From Streptomyces griseoluteus (GTDB lineage: Bacteria > Actinomycetota > Actinomycetes > Streptomycetales > Streptomycetaceae): a stretch of 16,518 bases of DNA. The notes under the pieces were generated by a model. The model worked only from the letters and a program-made list of their open reading frames with translations, searched no databases and was not told where the DNA came from. The stretch covers positions 1 through 16,518 of the forward strand of contig JOBE01000091.1 of NCBI GenBank assembly GCA_000717735.1. The letters run 5' to 3'. The stretch's first letter is position 1. Each line of letters begins with the position of its first letter. Position numbers and translations under genes: made by a program. Positions 1 to 5,953 of the stretch are shown here, piece by piece.

Positions 1-44
1 TACTGCAGGGGGGACCCTGTGGGAGAGTAGGACGCCGCCGAACA
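1..44 (+). rRNA. rrf: 5S ribosomal RNA, 3' end (partial, cut by the window edge)
   Basis: The first ~43 nt match the 3' part of actinobacterial 5S rRNA: the helix IV arm, the GTGGGAGAGTAGGACGCC segment, and CCGCCGAAC, which pairs with the 5' end of the molecule to form helix I. The 5' two thirds of the gene lie outside the window. A strong intrinsic terminator follows directly, so this is the end of an rrn operon. The exact mature 3' end is uncertain by 1-2 nt. Confidence 0.93.
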
Positions 45-51
45 ATTTTTA

Positions 52-92
52 GCCTCAACCCCCGGACTCTGTCCGGGGGTTGAGGCATTTTT
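52..92 (+). terminator. rrn operon intrinsic terminator
   Basis: A perfect 16-bp stem (52-67 with 71-86, arms GCCTCAACCCCCGGAC / GTCCGGGGGTTGAGGC) with a 3-nt TCT loop is followed by ATTTTT at 87-92. It starts 8 nt after the 5S rRNA end. It is a classical Rho-independent terminator and among the strongest in the window. Confidence 0.95.
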
Positions 93-98
93 GCGTTC

Positions 99-111
99 TA
101 GGCTGTGCGCA
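99..111 (+). promoter_or_regulatory. Probable leaderless promoter (-10 TAGGCT) of the HAD hydrolase gene
   Basis: TAGGCT at 99-104 is a good -10 hexamer, and the ATG at 111 lies 6 nt downstream, where transcription would begin. A leaderless mRNA is therefore likely. The -35 region falls inside the 3' arm of the rrn terminator and has no clear consensus. There is no Shine-Dalgarno upstream of ATG 111. Confidence 0.55.
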
Positions 112-758
112 TGCGCTACGACTTGGTCATCTTCGACAACGACGGTGTGCTCGTGGACAGCGAGCCGATTTCCAACACCCTGCTGGCCGGCTATCTGACG
201 GAGCTCGGGCATCCGACCTCGTACGAGGAATCGGTGCGCGACTACATGGGGTCCGCCATGCACCGGATTCACGAGCTGGTCGAGGAGCGGAGCGGGCAGC
301 GGTTGCCGGTGGGCTTCGACGAGGTCTTCCACTCGCGGGTCTTCGCCGCCTTCCAGGCCGAGTTGGAGGCCGTGGTCGGGGCTGCGGAGGTGCTCAAGCA
401 GCTTGCCGCGGCCGGGGTTCCGTACTGTGTGGCCTCTTCCGGGAGCCATGAGCGGATCCGCGTCGGGCACCGGAAGACCGGGCTCGATGCCTGGTTCCGG
501 GACGAGATCGTGTTCAGCGCCGAGGACGTCGGACGGGGCAAGCCGTCTCCCGACCTGTTCCTGCACGCGGCCTCGCGGATGGGGGTGGCGCCCGAGCGGT
601 GCGTGGTGGTCGAGGACAGTCGGCTGGGAGTGCAGGCGGCGCTGGCGGCCGGGATGGACGTGTACGGGTTCACCGCCATGACGCCCGAGGAGAAGCTGGC
701 AGGGGCCGTCGGGTTCTTCCGGAGGATGGACGAGCTGCCCACGATATTGGGACTGTGA
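111..758 (+). CDS. HAD-superfamily hydrolase, CbbY / beta-phosphoglucomutase-like
   Basis: This is a 215-aa haloacid-dehalogenase-type phosphohydrolase or phosphomutase, probably cytoplasmic. All four motifs are present. Motif I is FDNDGVLVDS near the N-terminus (nucleophile Asp9, acid/base Asp11). Motif II is the Ser in ASSGSH (about 109-113). Motif III is Lys144 in GRGKPSPDLF, and motif IV is VVEDS (Glu168, Asp169). The helical cap sits between motifs I and II, as in the beta-phosphoglucomutase/CbbY subfamily, and the length is normal. Asp10 in place of the commoner MD/FD motif variant is unremarkable. I chose ATG 111 because a -10 box lies 6 nt upstream; GTG 105 (two codons longer) overlaps the spacing expected for the transcription start. 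It is the first gene after the rrn operon. The substrate cannot be read from sequence; sugar phosphates are typical for the family. Confidence 0.9.
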   Translation: MRYDLVIFDNDGVLVDSEPISNTLLAGYLTELGHPTSYEESVRDYMGSAMHRIHELVEERSGQRLPVGFDEVFHSRVFAAFQAELEAVVGAAEVLKQLAAAGVPYCVASSGSHERIRVGHRKTGLDAWFRDEIVFSAEDVGRGKPSPDLFLHAASRMGVAPERCVVVEDSRLGVQAALAAGMDVYGFTAMTPEEKLAGAVGFFRRMDELPTILGL

Positions 759-763
759 TCCAT

Positions 764-801
764 CTACCCCGCGGTAGGTTCCGGCCCTACGCTGTGCCGC
801 C
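764..801 (+). promoter_or_regulatory. Probable leaderless promoter of the MFS gene with a small dyad in the -35 region
   Basis: TACGCT at 788-793 is a -10-like hexamer 8 nt before ATG 802, again fitting a leaderless transcript. A 14-bp near-palindrome, CTACCCCGCGGTAG (764-777, one mismatch pair), sits where the -35 would be and could be an operator. The operator idea is inference; the sequences themselves are plain to see. Confidence 0.45.
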
Positions 802-2016
802 ATGACGGATGCGCGGTTGCGGCGTGGGCGGGGATCCCTGTCGGTCAGTTTCTTCGTGCAAGGGGTCACCTTCGCCCTGCTCGTGACCCGAATACCGGCG
901 ATCCAGGAGCGGTACGGGATCTCGGACGCGTTGCTGCCGGCCTTCCTGGCCGCCGTGCCGATCCTGGCCGGAGTGGCGAGCGTGGCGACCGGGAGGGTCG
1001 TCGCCAAGGTGGGGCCCGCGGTGGTGCTGCGGTGGGCCCAGCCGTTCGTCCTGCTGTCGTTGCTCGCGGTGGGAACGGGAAGCGAGCTGTGGCAGGCGGC
1101 TGTCGCCCTGGGGCTGTTCGGGCTCGCGGTCGGCGCCCTGGACGCCTCCATGAACATGCTGGGGGTCAGCCTCCAGCGGGCGTACGGGCGGAGCATCATG
1201 CTCGGCTTCCATGCCTCGTACAGCCTCGGCGGGATCGTGGGCGCCTCGCTGGCCTGGGTGGGGGCTCACTGGCAGCTGTCCCTGTTCGTGTCGTACCTGC
1301 CGGTCGTGGTCCTGCTGCTGCCCGTCGCGCTCGTCGGCAGCCGGTGGTACGTGGCCGGTGGGGATCGGCCTGGGGACGAGGTACCGGAAGGCGAGGGGAG
1401 TGGAGTCGGTTTCGCGTTGCTGGTGCCGCTCTGTCTCGTGATGACCTTCGCGTACATCGGGGACTCGACGGTCTCCAACTGGAGTGCCAAGTACCTCCAG
1501 GACGTGCTGGGCAGCTCGGAGGAGCTGGCGACGGTGCCGTACAACGCGTACATGGTGACGACCCTGCTCGGGCGGGCCGTCGGGGACTTCGGGGTGCGGC
1601 GGATGGGGGCCGCGGCGGTCGTGCGGGCCGGTGCGGTGCTCGCCGCGCTGGGGTTCGCGGTGGTGGCGGTGTCGCCGGGGGCCTGGGTGGGGATCGCCGG
1701 GTTCACGGTGCTCGGTCTCGGGCTGAGCGTGATCGTGCCGCAGACCTTCGCGGCTGCCGGGCGGCTGGCTTTTGAAAGTCACAGCCCGGGGAGGAGCGAC
1801 GCGGCCGTGGCGCGGCTCAATGTCTTCAACTATGTCGGCTTCCTCATCGGGTCTCCGCTCGTGGGGGCGCTCGGGGACGCGTGGAGCTACCGCGGGGCCA
1901 TGCTGGTGCCGATGGTGCTGGTCCTGGTGACGGTGGCGTACGCCACGTCGTTCGGGTCGAGAGCGGCCCGATACGGTGGCGGGCATGAGCGGCCGCGCAC
2001 TGTTGATGTGGGATGA
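802..2016 (+). CDS. Major facilitator superfamily transporter
   Basis: This 404-aa protein is very hydrophobic, with about 12 predicted membrane helices in two halves separated by a charged central loop (around residues 180-205, GGDRPGDEVPEGEGSG). GRVVAKVGPAVVL after the second helix resembles the MFS loop 2-3 signature. The DASMNML stretch in the fourth-to-fifth helix region resembles YbjJ/FucP-like MFS proteins. Substrate and direction of transport are unknown. ATG 802 is chosen because the -10 box TACGCT lies 8 nt upstream and there is no ribosome-binding site. The intergenic gap to the HAD gene is only 43 nt. The 3' end overlaps the start of the next gene by 32 nt, so the downstream promoter lies inside this coding sequence. 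Confidence 0.88.
   Translation: MTDARLRRGRGSLSVSFFVQGVTFALLVTRIPAIQERYGISDALLPAFLAAVPILAGVASVATGRVVAKVGPAVVLRWAQPFVLLSLLAVGTGSELWQAAVALGLFGLAVGALDASMNMLGVSLQRAYGRSIMLGFHASYSLGGIVGASLAWVGAHWQLSLFVSYLPVVVLLLPVALVGSRWYVAGGDRPGDEVPEGEGSGVGFALLVPLCLVMTFAYIGDSTVSNWSAKYLQDVLGSSEELATVPYNAYMVTTLLGRAVGDFGVRRMGAAAVVRAGAVLAALGFAVVAVSPGAWVGIAGFTVLGLGLSVIVPQTFAAAGRLAFESHSPGRSDAAVARLNVFNYVGFLIGSPLVGALGDAWSYRGAMLVPMVLVLVTVAYATSFGSRAARYGGGHERPRTVDVG
1972..1984 (+). promoter_or_regulatory. Probable leaderless promoter of acuC inside the MFS gene
   Basis: TACGGT at 1972-1977 lies 7 nt before ATG 1985. The same -10-to-start spacing precedes the other genes at this end of the window. It falls within the last codons of the MFS gene. 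Confidence 0.45.
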
Positions 2017-3160
2017 AGCTGTCACGGGGTACGACTTCGGGTCCGAGCATCCGATGGATCCGGTGCGGCTCGCGCTGACGATGTCGCTGGTGCGGGCGTA
2101 CGGGCTCGACCGGGCGGTGGACGTGGTGGCGGCGAAGCCGGCCGGGGACTCGACGCTGCGGCTCGTGCACCGTGAGGACTACGTGGCGGCGGTGCGGGCC
2201 GCGTCCGCGGATCCGCGTCGGGCCGACCAGGCGTACGGGCTCGGTACGGTCGACGACCCCGCCTTCGCCGGGATGCACGAGGTGTCGGCGTTGATCGCCG
2301 GGCAGTCGGTGGGCGCGGCGGAGGCGGTGTGGCGCGGGGAGGCCGCGCACGCGGTGAACTTCGCGGGCGGTCTGCACCACGCGATGCCGGGCGGCGCGTC
2401 CGGTTTCTGCATCTACAACGACGCCTCGCTGGCCATCGCCCGGCTGCTGGAACTGGGCGCGGAGCGGATCGCGTACGTGGATGTGGACGTGCACCACGGG
2501 GACGGGGTCCAGGCGGCGTTCTGGGAGGACCCCCGGGTGCTGACCGTGTCGCTGCACGAGCATCCGCGGACGCTGTTCCCGCAGACGGGGTGGCCGGAGG
2601 AGACGGGTGCGACCGGTCCGGGTGAGGGCGGGGCGGTGAACGTGGCGCTGCCGGCCGGGACGGGTGACGCGGCGTGGCTGCGGGCGTTCCACGCGGTCGT
2701 ACCGGAGCTGATCGCGGACTTCCGGCCGCAGGTGCTGGTCACGCAGCACGGGGCGGACACGCACTTCGAGGATCCGCTCGCCCATCTGGCGGTGTCGCTC
2801 GACGCGCAGCGGGCGGTGCAGGAGGCGTGTCACGAGCTCGCGCACACGTATGCCGAGGGGCGTTGGGTGGCCCTGGGCGGTGGTGGGTACGCGGTGGTGG
2901 ACGTCGTACCGCGGTCGTGGACCCATCTGGTGGGGATCGCGGCGCACGCTCCGGTGGATCCGGAGTCGGTGATCCCGTCGTCGTGGCGGGACGAGGCGTA
3001 CGCGCGGACCCGGCAGCCCGGGCCGGCGCGGATGACGGACGGGCGGTGGCCGGTGGGCTTCCGGGACTGGTCCGAGGGGTACGACCCGGCGGACCGGCTC
3101 GACCAGGCGGTGCTCGCGACGCGGAAGGCGGTCTTCCCGCTGCGGGGGCTGCTCGCGTAG
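1985..3160 (+). CDS. acuC: AcuC-like class I histone-deacetylase-family enzyme
   Basis: This 391-aa zinc-dependent arginase/deacetylase-fold protein has all the catalytic elements visible. They are the His pair of GGLHHAM (His131, His132), the metal ligands Asp168 and His170 in VDVDVHHGDG, the third ligand Asp258 in QHGADTH, and the transition-state Tyr302 in GGGGY. In Bacillus, AcuC deacetylates acetyl-CoA synthetase and so controls acetate use; a protein-lysine deacetylase role here is inference from the family. Length matches AcuC. The start at ATG 1985 is preferred over GTG 1976 because the latter overlaps the -10 box. It overlaps the MFS gene by 32 nt on the same strand, but there is no acs gene or acetyltransferase next to it in this window. 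Other amidohydrolase activities (acetylpolyamine) cannot be excluded. Confidence 0.9.
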   Translation: MSGRALLMWDEAVTGYDFGSEHPMDPVRLALTMSLVRAYGLDRAVDVVAAKPAGDSTLRLVHREDYVAAVRAASADPRRADQAYGLGTVDDPAFAGMHEVSALIAGQSVGAAEAVWRGEAAHAVNFAGGLHHAMPGGASGFCIYNDASLAIARLLELGAERIAYVDVDVHHGDGVQAAFWEDPRVLTVSLHEHPRTLFPQTGWPEETGATGPGEGGAVNVALPAGTGDAAWLRAFHAVVPELIADFRPQVLVTQHGADTHFEDPLAHLAVSLDAQRAVQEACHELAHTYAEGRWVALGGGGYAVVDVVPRSWTHLVGIAAHAPVDPESVIPSSWRDEAYARTRQPGPARMTDGRWPVGFRDWSEGYDPADRLDQAVLATRKAVFPLRGLLA

Positions 3161-3265
3161 TCGCGTCCGGGGGCTCCTGGAACGTACTCGTGAGCGTTAC
3201 GCCGACTGTGCGGTGTCCGGGAGGTTTGGACTCCGTGGCGGTGGTGTTCCGGCAGCATCGGGCGG

Positions 3266-4081
3266 GTGTTGAGTACCGGGGCGCTGCGGGCGCATCTGTT
3301 GGCGGCGGGGTTGGCGGGCACGGTGGCGACGTCGCGGGAGGAGAACCTGCGGAGCTACCGGCTCTTCGCCGCGCGGGATCCGCGGGTGCTGCTGGGGCTC
3401 GATCCCGTGTGGGGGTGGGACGAGGCCGATCTGCTGCGGTTGATGGCCGACAAGTGCGGGGTGTCGGGGGATCCCTCGCACCGGTCGGGGGCCGATGTCA
3501 TCGATCCGGAACGGACGTTGAGGGGGCTCGACGCGTTCGCCGCGCGGCTGGGTGCGGCGGCGGCGCGGCGGGTTCCGGTGCTCCTGGGGACGGGGCATCC
3601 GCACCGGCTGCTCGGTTTCTACGTCGCTCTCGCAGACGCTTTGTCGGCGGCGGGATGCCTTGTTCTCACCCCCGCGCAGGGGAGATGTGTCGACATAACG
3701 ACCCGGTTCGGCGTACGTACGTACCTTCTCGACTACGTACGGGGGGTCGCACTGGTGCGAGAGCCGGGCCCGTCGCGGGGTGGGCGCGAGCCGGGGGCGC
3801 ACTCCCACTCGCCGCTGCCGGTCAGGGCGGCCCTGGAGAGCGCGGCCGACGGCGGCGGGCCGTTGCCGGAGCTCGTGGTGGGGGACCACGGATGGGTCTG
3901 CGGGGCAGGTCAGCTGGGTATCGAGGCCATCGGTCTGGCCGATACGGACGATCCGGCGCTGTTCGTCGGGGAGGCGGAGGGGCAGGTGTCGGTGGCCGTA
4001 CCGCTGGATGACGGCGTGCGCTCCGACTACTACCGTCCACTCACGCGCTATGTACTCAATCGAGCGTGTCTGTCACGGTAA
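3266..4081 (+). CDS. Conserved actinobacterial protein, often labelled 'phosphatase'; function unknown
   Basis: This 271-aa soluble protein has no signal peptide or membrane helix. I recall close Streptomyces homologues in this place labelled only 'phosphatase', but I recognise no textbook catalytic motif. Visible conserved-looking blocks are LLGLDPVWGWDE (near residue 50), VLLGTGHPHRLLGFY (about 105-120, a possible nucleotide/phosphate-binding loop), and the C-terminal GDHGWVCGAGQLGIEAIGLADTDDP. The last ends in the tail RSDYYRPLTRYVL. The start is GTG 3266: CAGCAT at 3253-3258 lies 7 nt upstream like the leaderless -10 boxes of its neighbours, and no Shine-Dalgarno is seen. TTG 3269 is an alternative start. 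The 105-nt gap after acuC holds nothing else I recognise. Confidence 0.65.
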   Translation: MLSTGALRAHLLAAGLAGTVATSREENLRSYRLFAARDPRVLLGLDPVWGWDEADLLRLMADKCGVSGDPSHRSGADVIDPERTLRGLDAFAARLGAAAARRVPVLLGTGHPHRLLGFYVALADALSAAGCLVLTPAQGRCVDITTRFGVRTYLLDYVRGVALVREPGPSRGGREPGAHSHSPLPVRAALESAADGGGPLPELVVGDHGWVCGAGQLGIEAIGLADTDDPALFVGEAEGQVSVAVPLDDGVRSDYYRPLTRYVLNRACLSR

Positions 4082-4125
4082 ACGGCCGATGGCAGCTCCT
4101 CTTCCCCACTCGTACCACCCGCCCC

Positions 4126-4163
4126 TAGTCTTGAGAGTGAGCGCTCGGCGACGAAGAGTCACC
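4126..4163 (+). promoter_or_regulatory. Promoter region of the HTH gene with separated BldD-like half-sites
   Basis: TAGTCT at 4126-4131 is a -10-like hexamer. AGTGA (4136-4140) falls at the expected transcription start and TCACC (4159-4163) follows 18 nt later, in the inverted arrangement of the BldD box half-sites AGTGA...TCACC. The 8-bp palindrome GAGCGCTC lies at 4139-4146. From memory, the S. coelicolor orthologue (bdtA, 'BldD target A') is a BldD target. The 18-nt spacing is long, so this is a weak assignment. Confidence 0.35.
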
Positions 4164-4208
4164 GGAGGGGAAGCCGGTGGGCGTCGCGGCGGAAGGTACA
4201 GGTGGGTC

Positions 4209-4418
4209 ATGGCTGCTGGCGATCGACCTCTCAACGAGGTCAAGTTTCTGACCGTGGCGGAAGTCGCCTCGGTGATGCGCGTCTCGAAGATGACCGTGTA
4301 CCGCTTGGTGCACAGTGGTCATCTGCCGGCGATCCGGGTGGGCAGGTCCTTCCGGGTGCCGGAACAGGCGGTTCACGAGTACCTGCGGGAGTCCTTCGTG
4401 GGGGTGGGGACCGCGTAG
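4209..4418 (+). CDS. bdtA: Small helix-turn-helix (excisionase/MerR-type) DNA-binding protein, BdtA/SCO3328 type
   Basis: This 69-aa protein is essentially one winged-helix domain. KFLTVAEVASVMRVSKMTVYRLVHSG (residues 12-37) is the HTH, followed by the wing LPAIRVGRSFRVP and helix EQAVHEYLRESF. It belongs to the excisionase/BldC-like family of small regulators and probably binds DNA cooperatively as a dimer or polymer. It is the kind encoded by SCO3328 (bdtA) in S. coelicolor and Rv0500A in mycobacteria (both from memory). Nothing phage-like surrounds it, so it is a host regulator. ATG 4209 follows a purine-rich GGAAGGTACAGGTGG leader. The longer in-frame extension upstream would run through the preceding gene and the promoter, so I reject it. 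Targets are unknown; candidate BldD half-sites upstream suggest developmental control. Confidence 0.88.
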   Translation: MAAGDRPLNEVKFLTVAEVASVMRVSKMTVYRLVHSGHLPAIRVGRSFRVPEQAVHEYLRESFVGVGTA

Positions 4419-4464
4419 CGCGAGCGCGGCGACAACGCCGGGAAAGCTCCGTATGTCCCTCGGA

Positions 4465-4494
4465 TTACAAGCGCGGTGCTCGGGACGGTAGGCT
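4465..4494 (+). promoter_or_regulatory. Promoter of the bS22 gene (TTACAA-N18-TAGGCT)
   Basis: TTACAA (4465-4470) and TAGGCT (4489-4494) are 18 nt apart and resemble a vegetative (HrdB-type) promoter. Transcription would start near 4501, giving an ~80-nt leader before GTG 4583. Confidence 0.6.
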
Positions 4495-4524
4495 AGGCCG
4501 ACGTAGGTCGTGTGGGCCCAGACG

Positions 4525-4556
4525 CCCCGCACCGATTCCCGCCGGGAGGCGGGGAT
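4525..4556 (+). other. Mutually exclusive hairpins in the bS22 5' leader
   Basis: ATTCCCGCC (4535-4543) pairs with GGCGGGGAT (4548-4556) around a GGGA loop of the GNRA type. The 3' arm GCGGGG (4549-4554) can instead pair with CCCCGC (4525-4530). The two structures exclude each other and lie 17 nt before the GAGGG ribosome-binding site. Whether this regulates translation is inference. Confidence 0.4.
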
Positions 4557-4582
4557 GTTCCGAGAAGTGAGCGAGGGTAGTC

Positions 4583-4681
4583 GTGGGCTCTGTTATCAAG
4601 AAGCGGCGCAAGCGGATGGCGAAGAAGAAGCACCGCAAGCTGCTTAAGCGCACGCGCGTTCAGCGTCGCAACAAGAAGTAA
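4583..4681 (+). CDS. Ribosomal protein bS22 (AURKAIP1/COX24-domain small basic protein)
   Basis: This 32-aa protein begins [19 protein letters not shown] and is more than half Lys/Arg. That is diagnostic of the actinobacterial small-subunit protein bS22 first seen in mycobacterial ribosome structures, and of the AURKAIP1/COX24 C-terminal domain of mitochondrial ribosomes. It is embedded in 16S rRNA of the 30S subunit. GTG 4583 is the start: GAGGG (4573-4577) sits 5 nt upstream. Mycobacterial homologues begin with the same [12 protein letters not shown] block. It has its own promoter and a very strong terminator, so it is probably an abundant monocistronic message. Gene finders often miss it because of its size. 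Confidence 0.93.
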   Translation: MGSVIKKRRKRMAKKKHRKLLKRTRVQRRNKK

Positions 4682-4716
4682 GGCGACAGCTGCACCGCAG
4701 CTTTCAGTGCGTCAGG

Positions 4717-4758
4717 CGTGGCCCTTCACCGTTCGCGGTGGAGGGCCACGTTTTATTT
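4717..4758 (+). terminator. Intrinsic terminator after bS22
   Basis: A 15-bp stem (4717-4731 with 4736-4750, one G-U pair) is capped by a TTCG tetraloop and followed by TTTTATTT (4751-4758). The hairpin separates bS22 from the downstream SDR gene and overlaps that gene's -35 box by three bases. Confidence 0.93.
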
Positions 4759-4784
4759 GCGCGGAAATCCCGAGGCGCTACGGT
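4756..4784 (+). promoter_or_regulatory. Probable promoter of the SDR gene (TTTGCG-N17-TACGGT)
   Basis: TTTGCG (4756-4761) and TACGGT (4779-4784) have a 17-nt spacer, placing the start of transcription near 4791 and a ~30-nt leader with a GGAAGG ribosome-binding site (4806-4811) before TTG 4820. The -35 is poor, as is usual in Streptomyces. Confidence 0.45.
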
Positions 4785-4819
4785 GGCGACCAACGGAAGA
4801 CGGACGGAAGGCGCTGATC

Positions 4820-5938
4820 TTGGGCAAGGTCGTGCTCGTCACCGGTGCCGCCCGGCATCTCGGGGGTCGCTTCGTGCGGCGGATCCAGCGGGACCCGGAG
4901 GTGGAGCGGGTCGTGGCCGTGGACGCGGTCGCCCCGGCGCACCAGCTCGGCGCCGCCGAGTTCGTACGGGCGGACATCCGCCGGCCCGAGATCGCCAAGA
5001 TCCTCGCCGAGCACGACGTCGACACGGTGGTCCATCTGGACGTCACCGGCACGGCGCTCGGTGGCGGCGGCCGTACGTCGGTCAAGGAGACCAACGTCAT
5101 CGGCACCATGCAGCTGCTCGGCGCCTGCCAGAAGTCGCCGCGGATCAGCCGCCTCGTGATCAAGTCCAGTACCAGCGTCTACGGCTCCGCGCCCCGCGAC
5201 CCGGCCGTCTTCACCGAGACGACGTCCGCGAAGTCGCTGCCCAGCGGGGGCTTCGCCAAGGACGCCGTCGAGGTCGAGGGATACGTACGGGGCTTCGCCC
5301 GGCGCCGGCCCGACGTGGCCGTGTGCGTGCTGCGGTTCGCGAACATCCTCGGGCCGCGCATCGACTCGCCGCTGGCCGAGTACCTGGCGCTGCCGGTGCT
5401 TCCGACCGTCCTCGGCTACGACCCGAGACTGCAGTTCGTCCACGAGGACGACGTGATCGACGTCCTGCGCCTGGCGGCGCACGAGCCGCGCAGGGCCACG
5501 CAGAACAGCGGCACCTTCAACGTGGCGGGCGACGGGGTGCTGCTGCTCTCGCAGTGCGCGCGGCGGCTCGGCCGGCCGACGGTGCCGGTACTGCTGCCGG
5601 CGGTCACCTGGGTGGGGACCGCGCTGCGCACCGTCGGGATCACCGACTTCGCGCCCGAGCAGATCCGGCTGCTCACCCACGGCAGGGTCGTCTCGACGGT
5701 CCAGACGCGTGAGGTCCTCGGCTTCTCGCCGCGCTACTCCACGGCGGAGACCTTCGCCGACTTCGTGCGGGGCCGGGGGCCGGGGCTGCTGCCGCCGGAG
5801 ATGCTGGCGGGGGCGGTGGACCGGCTGGCCGGGCGGCTGGCTCCGGCCGCTGCTGCCCCTGATGCGGTTGCCCCTGGTGCCGCTGCTTCCCCCGGGGCAC
5901 CTGTTCACCCTGTTCACCCTGTTCACGACGGCGCCTGA
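4820..5938 (+). CDS. NAD-dependent epimerase/dehydratase-like extended SDR protein
   Basis: This 372-aa Rossmann protein of the extended SDR family starts MGKVVLVTGAARHLGGRF, with the TGxxxxLG dinucleotide-binding loop at residues 8-15. The acidic Asp35 after strand 2 fits NAD preference. KSSTSVYG (115-122) is the strand-5 Ser region and RFANILGPR follows strand 6. The usual YxxxK pair seems replaced: FAKDA (145-149) aligns where Tyr and Lys should be. So catalysis may be lost or different. The mycobacterial counterpart (Rv0501, called galE2) is in the same position. The tail (residues 340-372) is Ala/Pro-rich with a tandem HPV repeat. TTG 4820 is chosen because GGAAGG lies 8 nt upstream and the Rossmann fold starts there; the longer reading frame begins inside the terminator hairpin. 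It probably works with the acyltransferase that follows 15 nt later. Confidence 0.85.
   Translation: MGKVVLVTGAARHLGGRFVRRIQRDPEVERVVAVDAVAPAHQLGAAEFVRADIRRPEIAKILAEHDVDTVVHLDVTGTALGGGGRTSVKETNVIGTMQLLGACQKSPRISRLVIKSSTSVYGSAPRDPAVFTETTSAKSLPSGGFAKDAVEVEGYVRGFARRRPDVAVCVLRFANILGPRIDSPLAEYLALPVLPTVLGYDPRLQFVHEDDVIDVLRLAAHEPRRATQNSGTFNVAGDGVLLLSQCARRLGRPTVPVLLPAVTWVGTALRTVGITDFAPEQIRLLTHGRVVSTVQTREVLGFSPRYSTAETFADFVRGRGPGLLPPEMLAGAVDRLAGRLAPAAAAPDAVAPGAAASPGAPVHPVHPVHDGA
5900..5926 (+). repeat. Three tandem 9-nt repeats (CCTGTTCAC)
   Basis: Three perfect copies of CCTGTTCAC are in frame and encode the His-Pro-Val repeat at the C-terminus of the SDR protein. Their number probably varies between strains because such repeats slip. 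The repeat lies just before the stop codon and the ribosome-binding site of the next gene. Confidence 0.9.
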
Positions 5939-5953
5939 GGAGACCCGACAGCG

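Noticed and set aside
3190..3215. CGTAAC on the - strand as a second sigma-BldN promoter
   Set aside because: The next CGTT is only 11 nt away, the wrong spacing, and no - strand gene starts there.
2674..4011. 445-codon + strand frame over acuC and the next gene
   Set aside because: Out of frame with the HDAC motifs, Gly/Arg/Ala-rich, and crosses the intergenic gap.
4209..4418. Excisionase-like HTH as a sign of a prophage or integrated element
   Set aside because: No integrase, tRNA att site or phage genes nearby; the gene is part of a conserved housekeeping neighbourhood.
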